A DNA stretch of 64,000 nt from Pannonibacter phragmitetus DSM 14782 (GCF_000382365.1 NZ_KB908215.1:186001-250000), one strand, 5' to 3'; positions 36,985 through 46,424 are shown, counted from the first letter of the stretch. Numbers and translations: made by a program. Notes: a model not told the origin generated them from the letters alone.

Positions 36985-37737
36985 TCAAGACTGAAGCAGT
37001 TGCGCCACCCGGCGGCGCAGTTCCGGGACCAGCTCTTCCTCGAACCAGGGATTGCGGCGCAGCCAGGTGTTGTTGCGCCAGGAGGGATGGGGTAGCGGCA
37101 GATAGGCAGGGCCAGCCTGCCCCTCGCTATCTGCCAGGATGGAGCGCCAGTTGCCGACAATCTCCGTCAATCCGGCCCCCTTGAGATGCGGCAGGTGATA
37201 GGCCTGCGCATAACGGCCGATGACGAGTACCAGCTTCAGCTGGGGCATGGCCGCAAAGAGGCTGTCATGCCAGGTGGCACGGCACTCCGGGCGTGGCGGC
37301 AGATCACCGCCCTTGGCATCGAGGCCCGGAAAGCACAGGCCCATCGGCACGATCGCAACACGTGAGACGTCGTAGAAAACATCATCGCCGATGCCGAGCC
37401 AATTGCGCAGGCGGTCCCCGGAAGGGTCCGTAAAAGGTGCGCCGGACGCATGCACGCGGGTTCCGGGCGCCTGCCCTGCAATGCAGAGCCTTGCGGTCTC
37501 CGACAGGCGGGCAACCGGGCGCGGCTCGTGCGGAAGCGGCCTGCCGCGGGGAGTTTCAAGACATACCCGGCAGAGCGACACCCGCCGGGCCAGCGGAGCG
37601 AGCCCCGGCGAAGCCACGACGCCAACTGCCTTTTCCGGATCACTGTCTGCCGCTGTTTTGCCTTTTTTAACCAAGTCCTTGAGCCGCTTCTTAAGGGTTG
37701 CTGATCCAAAACTCAGAAAGAGGCACAGTTGTGTCAA
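36985..37737 (-). CDS. Uracil-DNA glycosylase family protein
   Basis: Up to 250 residues. The core resembles the COG1573 uracil-DNA glycosylase group: a CRVC pair, the active-site-like loop IAGQAPGTRVHASGAPFTDP, LVLVIGRYAQAYHL and a late HPSWRNNTW motif matching the catalytic HPS loop. It probably excises uracil or another damaged base from DNA. GQAPG replaces the GEAPG of family 4, so the subfamily is uncertain. The start is unclear: the farthest candidate is a TTG at 37737 and no ATG precedes the conserved part, so the true start may be a downstream TTG/GTG. It is divergent from the histidine kinase gene. Confidence 0.8.
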   Translation of the reverse strand: MTQLCLFLSFGSATLKKRLKDLVKKGKTAADSDPEKAVGVVASPGLAPLARRVSLCRVCLETPRGRPLPHEPRPVARLSETARLCIAGQAPGTRVHASGAPFTDPSGDRLRNWLGIGDDVFYDVSRVAIVPMGLCFPGLDAKGGDLPPRPECRATWHDSLFAAMPQLKLVLVIGRYAQAYHLPHLKGAGLTEIVGNWRSILADSEGQAGPAYLPLPHPSWRNNTWLRRNPWFEEELVPELRRRVAQLLQS

Positions 37738-37786
37738 GCATCAGGAAACCACGCGAGGAGGATGGCCGCCTAAGGCCAGAACCGCA

Positions 37787-39340
37787 ATGGCCCAGACTTC
37801 CCCCGGCAGGGGCGACCAAAAGACGGCGATCAACCGCGAGCGTGCCCAGCGCCGCCGTGAGGTTGCGCGCACGGTCAGTCAGGTCCGCGACCGCCTGTCG
37901 GCGAAGGAGGGCCTTCCGCCTGATTTCAACACCGAGCTGCTGCTGCTCTTTGCAAGGGCGCGTGTCAGCGCGGCATTCGCCGGGCCCATGTTCCTCGTCA
38001 TCGTGGCCGCCGTCTCTCTCCTGTGGATTTCTCCAGTTCTGGTGGCCTGCTGGCTCATGTTCACGGTGAGCATCTGGGTCCTGACCGTGTCCACCTGCCG
38101 GCGTTTCGAACGCATGACGCAGGAAGAGCGCCAGACGAGCCCCTGGCGGCGGCGTTTTACGGTTGGCGATTTCCTTTACGGCCTGTGCTGGGGGGCCTTC
38201 TTCCTGCTGCCCGCATCCAGTGGCACGGCAGAAGGCATCGAGATCTTCCAGTTTTCGATCATGCTGATCGTCATTGCCATGGCGACCATGCAGTCTTCCA
38301 CCCTGCCCCATGCTCTGCTGGCCAGCACCCTTCCGGTGACACTGGCCATGTCGCTGGCGCTGCTGCAGCGCCACGCGCCGCTGCATTATGCCATGGCCGC
38401 CATGGCTGTCGGCGCGCAGGGCTTCTTCCTGGTGCTGGGCAACCAGCTGCTGAATTCCTCGCGTGCCATGCTCGCCTTCCGCGCCGAGAAGGACCATCTG
38501 ATCGCGGAACTGGAGCAGGCCAACGCCGTTTCTGATGAATCCCGCCGCCGCGCCGAAGAGGCGAACCTTGCCAAGTCGCGCTTCCTGGCCACCATGAGCC
38601 ATGAGCTGCGCACGCCCCTCAACGCCATTCTCGGTTTCTCCGAAATCATGAAGGATGAGGTGATGGGGCCGATGAACAACAAGATCTACCGGGGCTATGC
38701 CTCCGACATTCACGGCTCCGGCCAGCACCTGCTGAACCTCATCAACGAGATCCTTGACCTGTCGCGCATCGAGGCGGGCAAGTATGAGCTGAATGAGGAA
38801 GCCGTTTCCCTGCAGGATGTGGTGGAAGACTGCCAGAGCATGATGCAGGTGCGCGCAAGGGCCAAGGGGATCGCCATCCGCGAGAGCCACGAGGAAGGCC
38901 TTGCCCGCCTTTGGGCCGACGAGCGCGCGCTGCGTCAGGTGATCCTGAACCTCTTGTCCAATGCGGTGAAGTTCACGCCCTCCAACGGCGAGGTGCTGAT
39001 CCGCATCGGCTCGACAAGCGATGGCGGCCAGTATGTTTCCATCAAGGACAATGGCCCCGGCATTCCGGAAGAGGAAATCCCGATCGTGCTTCAGGCCTTC
39101 GGGCAAGGCTCGATGGCCATCAAGAGCGCAGAGCCCGGCACCGGCCTTGGCCTGTCCATCGTCCAGGCTCTCGTCAACCAGCATGGCGGCACATTCGAGC
39201 TGAAGTCCCGCCTGCGCGAGGGCACCGAGGTGCGTGTCACCCTGCCCTCTGCCCGCGTGCTTCCCGCCATGCCGCAGCTGTTCGACGACATCTATACGCT
39301 GCCAGTCCGGCGGCCCAATCTGCGCCGCCGGGCATCCTGA
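37787..39340 (+). CDS. Membrane sensor histidine kinase
   Basis: A 517-residue kinase. The N-terminal half has about six hydrophobic helices in close order (AGPMFLVIVAAVSLLWISPV, then LVACWLMFTVSIWVLTV, and later MAMSLALLQ-type helices) with no periplasmic sensor domain. A short coiled linker leads to HisKA with ATMSHELRTPLNAILGFSEI (His272). The HATPase domain has NLLSNAVKFTP, KDNGPGIPEEEI and GTGLGLSIV. The HisKA segment GYASDIHGSGQHLLNLINEI resembles the DivJ/PleC/PdhS group of alphaproteobacteria, which feed the DivK-CtrA circuit, but this assignment is tentative. No response regulator is adjacent. An upstream open frame is not part of the gene. Confidence 0.85.
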   Translation: MAQTSPGRGDQKTAINRERAQRRREVARTVSQVRDRLSAKEGLPPDFNTELLLLFARARVSAAFAGPMFLVIVAAVSLLWISPVLVACWLMFTVSIWVLTVSTCRRFERMTQEERQTSPWRRRFTVGDFLYGLCWGAFFLLPASSGTAEGIEIFQFSIMLIVIAMATMQSSTLPHALLASTLPVTLAMSLALLQRHAPLHYAMAAMAVGAQGFFLVLGNQLLNSSRAMLAFRAEKDHLIAELEQANAVSDESRRRAEEANLAKSRFLATMSHELRTPLNAILGFSEIMKDEVMGPMNNKIYRGYASDIHGSGQHLLNLINEILDLSRIEAGKYELNEEAVSLQDVVEDCQSMMQVRARAKGIAIRESHEEGLARLWADERALRQVILNLLSNAVKFTPSNGEVLIRIGSTSDGGQYVSIKDNGPGIPEEEIPIVLQAFGQGSMAIKSAEPGTGLGLSIVQALVNQHGGTFELKSRLREGTEVRVTLPSARVLPAMPQLFDDIYTLPVRRPNLRRRAS

Positions 39341-39353
39341 TCAGAGCGGGCGC

Positions 39354-40373
39354 TCAGTCCTTCTGCGAAACGCCGGCGCTGGCAAAGGTTGCCATGTCCG
39401 CATGAACCTGCGCCGCCGCCTTGACGATGCCTGCGGCCATGGCCGCACCCGTGCCTTCCCCCAGCCGCATGCCGAGATCCAGCAGCGCCGTCTTGCCCAT
39501 GGCCTCCAGCGCCCGGCGGTGCGCCGGTTCTGCCGACACATGACCGAAGAGGCAGTGGTCGAGTGTGGACGGGTCCATCTTGTAAAGCACCGCCGCCGCT
39601 GCCGTGGAGACGAAGCCATCCACGATCACCGGCGTGCGCTGCAGGCGGGCCGCCAGAATGGCACCGGCCATGGCGGCAATCTCGCGCCCACCCACCTTGC
39701 GCAACACTTCCAGCGGGTCCTTCGCGGCCGCGCCCAGGCGTGACACGGCCATTTCCACGGCGACGCGCTTGCGCTCCAGCCCCGCCGCATCCACACCGGT
39801 GCCGGGACCAACCCAGTCAGCCGCCGTGCCGCCGAACAGGCCGTTGAAGACGGCAGCAGCCACGGTGGTGTTGGCAATGCCCATCTCGCCAAGGCACAGG
39901 AGATCCGTGCCGCCGGCTATCGCTTCCATGCCATAGGCCATGGTGGCAGCGCAGTTCGGCTCGTCCAGCGCGTCCTCATCCGTGATGGAAGGCGTGGGCA
40001 TGTCGATGGCCAGATCAAAGATCTTCAGGCCCAGATCATAGGCCGCGCAGATCTGGTTGATGGCCGCGCCGCCTGCCGCGAAATTCTCCAGCATCTGCCG
40101 TGTCACGCTCTGCGGATAGGCCGAAACGCCCTTGTCAGCGACGCCGTGATTGGTGGCGAAGATGGCAACCAGCGGGCGGGTGATCTTCGGCACAGGCTTG
40201 CCGGACCAGGCGGCCAGCCACTCGACAATGCTTTCAAGCTGGCCGAGAGAACCGGCCGGTTTGGTCAGCTGGCTGTCGCGGGCGCGAACGGTTTCCACCG
40301 CCGCCTCATCCGGTCCGGGCATTTCGGCCACAAGATTGCGGATATCATCGAAAGGAAGAGCGGACGGGGACAT
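39354..40373 (-). CDS. cobT: Nicotinate-nucleotide-dimethylbenzimidazole phosphoribosyltransferase
   Basis: It makes alpha-ribazole phosphate for the lower ligand of cobalamin. The 339-residue protein shows DSQLTKPAGSLGQLESIVEW, IFATNHGVADKGVSAYPQSV, LCLGEMGIANTTVAAAVF, TPVIVDGFVSTAAAAVLYKM and the C-terminal GMRLGEGTGAAMA with the catalytic Glu. The start at 40373 (MSPSALPFDD) is chosen; an upstream frame reads through the intergenic region and is rejected. It is divergent from cobS, 111 bp away. No B12-box/cobalamin riboswitch signature is visible between them. Confidence 0.95.
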   Translation of the reverse strand: MSPSALPFDDIRNLVAEMPGPDEAAVETVRARDSQLTKPAGSLGQLESIVEWLAAWSGKPVPKITRPLVAIFATNHGVADKGVSAYPQSVTRQMLENFAAGGAAINQICAAYDLGLKIFDLAIDMPTPSITDEDALDEPNCAATMAYGMEAIAGGTDLLCLGEMGIANTTVAAAVFNGLFGGTAADWVGPGTGVDAAGLERKRVAVEMAVSRLGAAAKDPLEVLRKVGGREIAAMAGAILAARLQRTPVIVDGFVSTAAAAVLYKMDPSTLDHCLFGHVSAEPAHRRALEAMGKTALLDLGMRLGEGTGAAMAAGIVKAAAQVHADMATFASAGVSQKD

Positions 40374-40484
40374 AGACACGAGAGGTGTTCTCCGGACTTG
40401 CGGGCAGCGATTGGCGCCAAAGGTTTGCCGTTCTATAAGGCTCCTCCGGCAAAAGACAACCGCCATGGCAAACAGCGAGGGCGC

Positions 40485-41324
40485 ATGACACCGCAAGGCC
40501 AGCCGCAGGAGCCTGAAAGCACGCCAGAGAGCAGCGGATGGCTGCGGCAACTCGCCGCCGATACGGCCGCCTGCGTCCGCTTCTTTTCACGTCTGCCGCT
40601 GCCTGCCGTCAATAACCTTGATGACCCGGGCTCTGTTCCAGATTTCCGGAAAATCGCAAGGGCCATGCCGCTGGCAGGTGCCGTGACCGGCCTCATTCCG
40701 GCGCTGGTTCTGGGGCTGCTTTCCCTCACCGCCCTGCCCGCTCTTGCGATTGCGGCATTGGCTGTGATGACGGCAGCCGCCGTGACCGGCGCGCTGCATG
40801 AGGACGGGCTGGCGGATGTGGCGGATGGTTTTTTCGGCGGGGCCACGCCGGAACGGCGGCTGGAGATCATGAAGGACAGCCGCATCGGTGCCTTCGGTGC
40901 CATGGCGCTGATCCTGTTCCTGACCCTGCGCATCACGCTGACCGCCGCCCTGCTGGAGCGCACTGGCGCGCCTGCGGCCATGCTGCTGCTGGTTGCAGCG
41001 GAGATGCTGAGCCGCACGCTGATGCTCTGGCAGTGGGCCGCTCAGCCCTCTGCCCGGCCGGACGGGCTGGGCGCGCGCTTCGGCGTGCCGGGAGCGGGCG
41101 CGGCCCTTAAAGGCGGATTGTTTACGCTGCCGGTTTTTCTTTGCCTGTTCAGTGTGCAACCTGTTTTCGGGGTCATACTTGGATTGGCTCTTGCAATTTA
41201 TAGTGCCATGTTCACAGCAAAACTGGCACTCAAAGCAATTGGCGGCGTCACAGGAGACGTGTTAGGAGCCATTCAGCAGGTCACCTTGACCGTTTTTCTT
41301 GGCGGGCTTCTGGCCTGGACTTGA
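40485..41324 (+). CDS. cobS: Adenosylcobinamide-GDP ribazoletransferase
   Basis: A 279-residue polytopic inner-membrane enzyme that joins adenosylcobinamide-GDP and alpha-ribazole in the last step of cobalamin assembly. Family landmarks are RFFSRLPLPAV near the N-terminus, ALHEDGLADVADGFFGGATP with the acidic metal-binding residues, and ERRLEIMKDSRIGAFGAMAL, with several membrane helices. ATG at 40485 follows AGCGAGGGCGC. It uses the product of cobT, its divergent neighbour. Confidence 0.95.
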   Translation: MTPQGQPQEPESTPESSGWLRQLAADTAACVRFFSRLPLPAVNNLDDPGSVPDFRKIARAMPLAGAVTGLIPALVLGLLSLTALPALAIAALAVMTAAAVTGALHEDGLADVADGFFGGATPERRLEIMKDSRIGAFGAMALILFLTLRITLTAALLERTGAPAAMLLLVAAEMLSRTLMLWQWAAQPSARPDGLGARFGVPGAGAALKGGLFTLPVFLCLFSVQPVFGVILGLALAIYSAMFTAKLALKAIGGVTGDVLGAIQQVTLTVFLGGLLAWT

Positions 41325-41341
41325 AGGGGAACAGCCTTCTG

Positions 41342-42511
41342 ATGACAAACCCGGTGCTTCTGTCACGCCGCAGTTTCGGCATGTCTTTTGTGGGGCTTCT
41401 GCTGTGCTCCTGCGCAAGCCGCCCTGTCTCCGGGGCACTGGTGCCCACGGACAAACCCGCCCCCGGCGCAAGGGACCACAAGATTCTCATCGCCACCACC
41501 CGCAGCCGCACGGACACGCCAAACACCCTGTTTGACGGAGAGCGCAGCGGCGGGCGTGATTTTGCGCAGGCTGTCATTTCCGTGCCGCCCACGCATCTGT
41601 CCGGCGCGGTCGAATGGCCAACTGTCCTCCCGGGAGACCCGGCAAAGGAAATGGTCCCCCGGTCCGCCGGTTATCTTCAGGATGCAGCGGCCTTCCGGCG
41701 GGAGCTGAAAGCGGAATTGGCTTTACGCCCGCCCAAGCAGCGCTCCGTGATGCTGTTCATCCATGGTTACAACACGCTGTTTGCCGAAGGGCTCTACCGC
41801 TTCACGCAGGTGGTGCATGATGCTGGTTTCCCCGGCGTGCCGGTGCTGTTCACCTGGGCGTCGCGCGGGGACATCACCGAATATGTCTATGACCTCAACA
41901 GCGCAACGGTTGCGCGTGATGAGCTGCAGGCAACGATCGAGGACATTGCCGCCAGCGGTGCGACGCAAATCAACATACTCGCCCATTCCATGGGCACCTG
42001 GCTGCTGATGGAAACCTTGCGGCAGATGACACCGGCGCAGCGGGGCCGCATCAATCAGGTGATCCTGGCCGCACCCGACATTGACCTTGATGTGTTCAAG
42101 GACCAGATGCAGCGCATCGGCAAGCTGAAAAGCCCCCTGATCCTGCTGCTGTCGCGCGACGATCAGGCACTTGGCATCTCACGGCTGATTGCCGGCGGGA
42201 AGGCACGGGTGGGCGGCTATGACGATGATGCAGCGCTCGCCAAGCTCGGCGCGGTTGTCGTTGATCTCACCGACCTGAAGGGGCCGGACTCGATCAATCA
42301 CTCCAAGTTTGCCGCCCTCGCCGCCATCGCGCCACAATTGTCATCCGTTCTGGGCCAGAACAAGCTGGACGTGCCCAATGCGGACGGCGGTGCCCTGGCC
42401 AGTACGGGCCGCACACTTGGCAGCTTCGTGACAGGCACTGTGAACATCGCTGTGACATTGCCTGTGACTTTGGTGACAACACCGGTTGAGATCGTCACGG
42501 GAGGCCGCTAG
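41342..42511 (+). CDS. Putative Tat-exported lipoprotein, alpha/beta hydrolase (DUF900)
   Basis: A 389-residue protein. The N-terminus [19 protein letters not shown] has a twin-arginine motif (SRRSFGM) and a lipobox ending at Cys (LCSC), so it may be a Tat-dependent lipoprotein. The body is a DUF900-type alpha/beta hydrolase: [53 protein letters not shown], the nucleophile elbow [11 protein letters not shown] and [11 protein letters not shown]. The substrate is unknown, probably an ester or lipid. ATG at 41342 has GAAGGGGA 12 bp upstream. It overlaps nothing but starts 17 bp after cobS on the same strand. Confidence 0.8.
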   Translation: MTNPVLLSRRSFGMSFVGLLLCSCASRPVSGALVPTDKPAPGARDHKILIATTRSRTDTPNTLFDGERSGGRDFAQAVISVPPTHLSGAVEWPTVLPGDPAKEMVPRSAGYLQDAAAFRRELKAELALRPPKQRSVMLFIHGYNTLFAEGLYRFTQVVHDAGFPGVPVLFTWASRGDITEYVYDLNSATVARDELQATIEDIAASGATQINILAHSMGTWLLMETLRQMTPAQRGRINQVILAAPDIDLDVFKDQMQRIGKLKSPLILLLSRDDQALGISRLIAGGKARVGGYDDDAALAKLGAVVVDLTDLKGPDSINHSKFAALAAIAPQLSSVLGQNKLDVPNADGGALASTGRTLGSFVTGTVNIAVTLPVTLVTTPVEIVTGGR

Positions 42512-42543
42512 GCCAAGGGTGTTGCAGGAAACAGGACGGACCG

Positions 42544-42762
42544 ATGGCGGGCATTGAAAGCCCTTGTGTGAAAATCTGCATCATGGACCCGCTGAGCGGG
42601 CTGTGCAGGGGCTGTGCCCGGACGCTGGAAGAAATCGCCGGCTGGGCGGGATTTGCCCCTGAGCACCGCCGCGAGGTGATGATGCAGCTTGACGCAAGGC
42701 GGGCGCGGATGAGTGCCTCCCCCGGCACGCCCTGCAGCTCTGACGCTGTTCCGGCCATTTGA
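42544..42762 (+). CDS. DUF1289 small Cys-rich protein
   Basis: A 72-residue protein matching DUF1289: [20 protein letters not shown] then [12 protein letters not shown], with four cysteines near the N-terminus that suggest metal binding. Function is unknown. It lies 32 bp downstream of the hydrolase and 12 bp upstream of the aspartic protease, consistent with a single transcript. Confidence 0.85.
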   Translation: MAGIESPCVKICIMDPLSGLCRGCARTLEEIAGWAGFAPEHRREVMMQLDARRARMSASPGTPCSSDAVPAI

Positions 42763-42774
42763 TCAGGAGCACCC

Positions 42775-43479
42775 ATGCGGCAGATCTATGGACTTTCGCT
42801 GGCGGTCATCGTGCTTCTCATGATTGCAGCCGGGCTGACCTATCTCTTCGAGTTTCCGGCTTTCGAGGAGGCGTTTTCCGGCACGTCGGAAACGCCGCGC
42901 ATCGTCGCTATCTCCGCTCTCGGCTTCGTGGTGATGGCAAGCCTCGTGTTTGGCGCTCCGCGCGCGGGCGAAGTGCTGCGGGCTGTGGTGATCTGGGGCC
43001 TGCTCGGCCTCGTGCTCGTGGGCGGCTACACCTACCGGACAGAGCTGGTGGCAGGCGGCTACCGCATTCTGGGGGCGCTGGCGCCGGGCATGACCGTGCC
43101 GCAGACCGATGGCACCGTCGCCGTGATGCGCGATGCCTCCGGCCACTTTCAGCTGGAAGCGCTGGTGAATGACAACAAGGTCCGGTTTCTCGTCGATACT
43201 GGCGCCTCGGCTGTGGTGCTGACAGAACGCGATGCACAGGCCTCGGGTATCGACCCGGAAAGCCTCTCCTATTCCGTGCCCGTGTCCACCGCCAATGGCC
43301 GCACCATGGTGGCGCCGGTTAATCTGGCGCAGGTCAGCATCGGCAGTATATCCCTGTCCAACGTGCGCGGCTTTGTCGCCCGCCCCGGCAGCCTGGAAAC
43401 CAGCCTTCTCGGCATGAGCGCTCTCTCCCGCCTGTCCGGCTGGCAGGTGGAGGGCGAACGGCTGGTGCTGAAGCCGTAA
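42775..43479 (+). CDS. Membrane-anchored retropepsin-like aspartic protease (TIGR02281 type)
   Basis: A 234-residue protein with two or three N-terminal hydrophobic helices (SLAVIVLLMIAAGLTYLF; VAISALGFVVMASLVFGA; VVIWGLLGLVLVGGYTY). The C-terminal single-lobed aspartic protease domain has VRFLVDTGASAVVLTERDA (Asp141) and, at the end, LLGMSALSRLSGWQ. It should dimerise to form the active site and face the periplasm. This clan AA family is widespread in alphaproteobacteria; substrates are unknown. AGGAG lies 6 bp before the ATG. Confidence 0.88.
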   Translation: MRQIYGLSLAVIVLLMIAAGLTYLFEFPAFEEAFSGTSETPRIVAISALGFVVMASLVFGAPRAGEVLRAVVIWGLLGLVLVGGYTYRTELVAGGYRILGALAPGMTVPQTDGTVAVMRDASGHFQLEALVNDNKVRFLVDTGASAVVLTERDAQASGIDPESLSYSVPVSTANGRTMVAPVNLAQVSIGSISLSNVRGFVARPGSLETSLLGMSALSRLSGWQVEGERLVLKP

Positions 43480-43500
43480 GCCGCGCCGCAGCCTCAGACC

Positions 43501-44328
43501 TTACAGCAGGCCAATACCGAAGCGGATGGCGACCAGCATCAGGAAGGTGCCGAAGGCGAGTTCCAGGGCGCGTTTGGGCATGCGATGCGCCAGCTTCACC
43601 CCATAGGGGGCAGCAAGGGTTGTCAGCGGCATGATGACGGCAACACCCAGCAGGTTGACATAGCCCAGAGAAAACTGCGGCAGCAGAGGCTCGCCCCAGC
43701 CGGCCCAGACCATGCCGATGACGCCGGGAATGGAAATGAGCACGCCGGTGCCCGCCGAAGTCGCCACCGCCTGATGGATGGGGCGGCCGTAGAGCGTCAT
43801 GAAGGTGTTGTTCATCACCCCGCCGCCGATGCCCATGAGCGTGGAGAAGAAGCCGATGAGTGCGCCGCAGAGCGGGCGGATGGGAAAGCCCGGAATGTCG
43901 TTGCCGAGGCGCCAGCTGTCCCGGTTGAAGAACATGCGCAGGCTGACGGCCACCGCAATCACCGCAAAGATGCCCTTCAGCCCCTGCCCCGACACATGTG
44001 CGGCCACCAGAGACGCGGCGACAACGCCGAGCGGCAGCGGGATGAGCCAGCTTTTCAGCAGCTCCATGTCCACCGCCCCACGCGCCTTGTGGGCGAAGAA
44101 GGAGCGCAAAGACGTGGGCACGATGATGCCGAGCGAGGTTGCTACCGCCACATGCATGCGCACCGATTCATCCACGCCCAGAATGGCGAGAAACTGATAG
44201 AGCACCGGCACCAGGACCGCCCCGCCGCCAATGCCGAACAGCCCGGCCATGAGCCCGGCGATGATGCCGGAAGCAATGAGCGCGGCAACGAGACCCAGCG
44301 TCTCGCCGGTGAGAAGGGACATGTCCAT
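43501..44328 (-). CDS. TauE/SafE family sulfite exporter-type permease
   Basis: A 275-residue inner-membrane protein with about eight helices in two repeats, each starting with the family glycine-rich loop (GLMAGLFGIGGGAVLVPVLY and GFFSTLMGIGGGVMNNTFMT). Members move sulfite, sulfoacetate or related anions; the substrate here is not evident. It lies 71 bp downstream of dusA on the same strand. Confidence 0.88.
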   Translation of the reverse strand: MDMSLLTGETLGLVAALIASGIIAGLMAGLFGIGGGAVLVPVLYQFLAILGVDESVRMHVAVATSLGIIVPTSLRSFFAHKARGAVDMELLKSWLIPLPLGVVAASLVAAHVSGQGLKGIFAVIAVAVSLRMFFNRDSWRLGNDIPGFPIRPLCGALIGFFSTLMGIGGGVMNNTFMTLYGRPIHQAVATSAGTGVLISIPGVIGMVWAGWGEPLLPQFSLGYVNLLGVAVIMPLTTLAAPYGVKLAHRMPKRALELAFGTFLMLVAIRFGIGLL

Positions 44329-44399
44329 GGGGGCCTCTTGAAAGGACGCTGGCAGGCAGATCGAAAAAATGCGGGCGCGCGGTCAGCCCGCCCGGTCAC

Positions 44400-45491
44400 T
44401 CAGGCGGCGCTGTCCGCCATCCGATCTGCCGCCCTTTCCTGTGCCTCGTCAAGGGCAGCAAGGGCCGAAGTGAGTACTTCGAGGCCCGCTCCGGCCTTGA
44501 CGCCCTCCACCGTGAGGATGCGGCGGAAGAGGCGCGCCCCCGGAACGGCGGTAAATGCCCCCAGCATGTGGCGCGTGATGTGCGACAGGCGGATGCCCCG
44601 CGACATGCAATCCTCGATATAGGGAATATAGGCCTCGATGGCCTGACGCGGGCTCACATCGCCCGTCTCCAGCCCATAGATCCGCCGGTCCACAGCGCCC
44701 ATCAGCGCCGGATCGTGATAGGCAGCGCGGCCCAGCATCACACCGTCAAGACCGGGAAGGCCGTCCGCCTCCGCCAGCAGGGCTTCGCTGGCATCAAGAG
44801 AAGGAATGCCGCCGTTGATGCCGATGAACAGCTGCGGCAGCCGCGCCTTGAGGCGCCGCACCCGGCCATAATCCAGCGGCGGGATATCGCGGTTTTCCTT
44901 GGGGCTGAGTCCCTTGAGCCAGGCCTTGCGCGCATGCACCCAGAGCGCATCCACACCCGCTGCCAGCACCCGGTCTGCCAAGGCATCCAGCGCCTCTTCC
45001 GGGTCCTGATCATCAACGCCGATGCGGCATTTCACCGTAACGGGGATCTTCACCACCGCCTTCATCGCCGCCACGCAATCGGCCACCAGTTGCGGCTCCT
45101 GCATCAGGCATGCGCCGAAAGAGCCGGACTGCACCCGGTCGGACGGGCAGCCGACATTGAGGTTCACCTCGTCATAGCCGAAGTCCTCGACAATCCGCGC
45201 CGCCACCGCCAGATCCTGCGGCTCCGACCCGCCCAGCTGACAGGCCACCGGATGCTCCCCGCCCGAAAAGCCAAGCAGCTTCTCCCGGTCGCCATGAATC
45301 ACCGCCCCGGTGGTCACCATCTCCGTATAGAGCAGCGCCCTCGCCGAAAACTGCCGGTGGAAGCTCCTGCAGTGGGTATCAGTCCAGTCCATCATGGGGG
45401 CGACGGAGAAAACCGGCGTGCCCGGTGTGTAGATTGCGCTGGAGGCATCAGAGGCATTTGCCCCGGCCGCATTGGGTGTCTTGATCGTCAT
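44400..45491 (-). CDS. dusA: tRNA-dihydrouridine synthase A
   Basis: An FMN enzyme that reduces specific uridines in tRNA D-loops. The 363-residue protein has SVAPMMDWTDTHCRSFHRQF, YTEMVTTGAVIHGDREKLL, VNLNVGCPSDRVQSGSFGAC with the catalytic Cys, VTVKCRIGVDDQD and LFIGINGGI; MDWTDTHCR and GSFGACLM are DusA-specific. The start at 45491 (MTIKTPNAAG) is chosen over a longer in-frame start without support. Confidence 0.93.
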   Translation of the reverse strand: MTIKTPNAAGANASDASSAIYTPGTPVFSVAPMMDWTDTHCRSFHRQFSARALLYTEMVTTGAVIHGDREKLLGFSGGEHPVACQLGGSEPQDLAVAARIVEDFGYDEVNLNVGCPSDRVQSGSFGACLMQEPQLVADCVAAMKAVVKIPVTVKCRIGVDDQDPEEALDALADRVLAAGVDALWVHARKAWLKGLSPKENRDIPPLDYGRVRRLKARLPQLFIGINGGIPSLDASEALLAEADGLPGLDGVMLGRAAYHDPALMGAVDRRIYGLETGDVSPRQAIEAYIPYIEDCMSRGIRLSHITRHMLGAFTAVPGARLFRRILTVEGVKAGAGLEVLTSALAALDEAQERAADRMADSAA

Positions 45492-45746
45492 GGCGCCGCA
45501 TATACGCCCATTTCCGCAGAAATTCCAGAATGGCGCCGTCATGGCAGCCTTGCCGCGTCATTTGGCAGCGAACTTCCCCACCGCACTGCCGCATGGGGTT
45601 GCGGCGTTGCAGCATTTGGGGTAGCGGTTTTTGCGGATGGCCCCTCCCGGCTGTCCAGGCACCCAAATTCAAGGGGCGGCAAGCCCCCTTTCCCGGCACA
45701 CCTCCCGGCGCTGCTGGAAACACTCATGACTTCAAGGAGTTGACCC

Positions 45747-46292
45747 ATGCTCGGCAGAAACGTTCCCGATGTGACCTTCCGTACCCGCGTGCGTGACGAA
45801 AGCGTTGGCGGGCCGAACCCGTTCCGCTGGGAAGACAAGACCACGGCCGACTATTTTGGCGGCAAGCGCGTGGTGCTGTTCTCCCTGCCCGGCGCCTTCA
45901 CGCCGACCTGCTCCACCTATCAGCTGCCGGATTTCGAGAAGCTGTTCGGCGAGTTTCAGGCGCTCGGTGTCGATGCCATCTACTGCATCTCGGTCAATGA
46001 TGCCTTCGTGATGAACGCCTGGGCCAAGGCTCAGGAGATCAAGAACGTTCAGGTCATCCCGGATGGCTCGGGCGAATTCACCCGCAAGATGGGCATGCTA
46101 GTCGCCAAGGACAACGTCGGCTTCGGCATGCGCTCCTGGCGCTATGCGGCCGTCGTGGACAATGGCCGCGTCGAGAAGTGGTTCGAGGAAGAAGGTTTCT
46201 CCGACAACTGCGCCACCGACCCCTATGGCGTCTCCTCGCCGCAGAACATCCTCGAAGCCCTGAAGGCGGACGCGGCCACCAAGGCCGCCTGA
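45747..46292 (+). CDS. Peroxiredoxin (Prx5/AhpC-TSA type)
   Basis: A 181-residue peroxidase that should reduce hydrogen peroxide and alkyl hydroperoxides. The peroxidatic Cys55 sits in SLPGAFTPTCSTYQLPDFEK. A second cysteine in IYCISVNDAFVMNAW and one in FSDNCATDPYGVSSPQNILE are in places seen in bacterial Prx5 proteins. AAGGAG precedes the ATG. The gene is divergent from dusA and ends in a strong terminator. In related proteins glutathione/glutaredoxin is the reductant; gor is present in this window. Confidence 0.92.
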   Translation: MLGRNVPDVTFRTRVRDESVGGPNPFRWEDKTTADYFGGKRVVLFSLPGAFTPTCSTYQLPDFEKLFGEFQALGVDAIYCISVNDAFVMNAWAKAQEIKNVQVIPDGSGEFTRKMGMLVAKDNVGFGMRSWRYAAVVDNGRVEKWFEEEGFSDNCATDPYGVSSPQNILEALKADAATKAA

Positions 46293-46317
46293 TCTGGCTT
46301 TCCGGTTCGGCGGACAA

Positions 46318-46360
46318 AACAAACCCCGGCGCGAGACATCACGCCGGGGTTTGTTGTTTG
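46318..46360 (+). terminator. Rho-independent terminator after peroxiredoxin
   Basis: A 14-bp perfect stem (46318-46331 with 46342-46355; core AAACCCCGGCG / CGCCGGGGTTT) has a 10-nt loop and a T-rich tail (TTTGTTGTTTG). It lies 25 bp past the stop. Confidence 0.9.
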
Positions 46361-46390
46361 GGGAGAGGCCGCGCGAGTGGAGAGGCAACG

Positions 46391-46424
46391 GCGTGGATGC
46401 CACGGTCAAAGCCGTGGCATGACG
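46391..46424. repeat. REP-like palindrome, copy A
   Basis: The core is ATGCCACGG (46397-46405), a 6-nt loop TCAAAG, and CCGTGGCAT (46412-46420), flanked by GCGTGG on the left and GACG on the right. The same 9-6-9 geometry with identical arms recurs at 48647 and 55594. Confidence 0.75.

Noticed and set aside
40374-40484. Cobalamin riboswitch between cobT and cobS
   Set aside because: The 111-bp spacer is too short and shows no B12-box-like conserved core.
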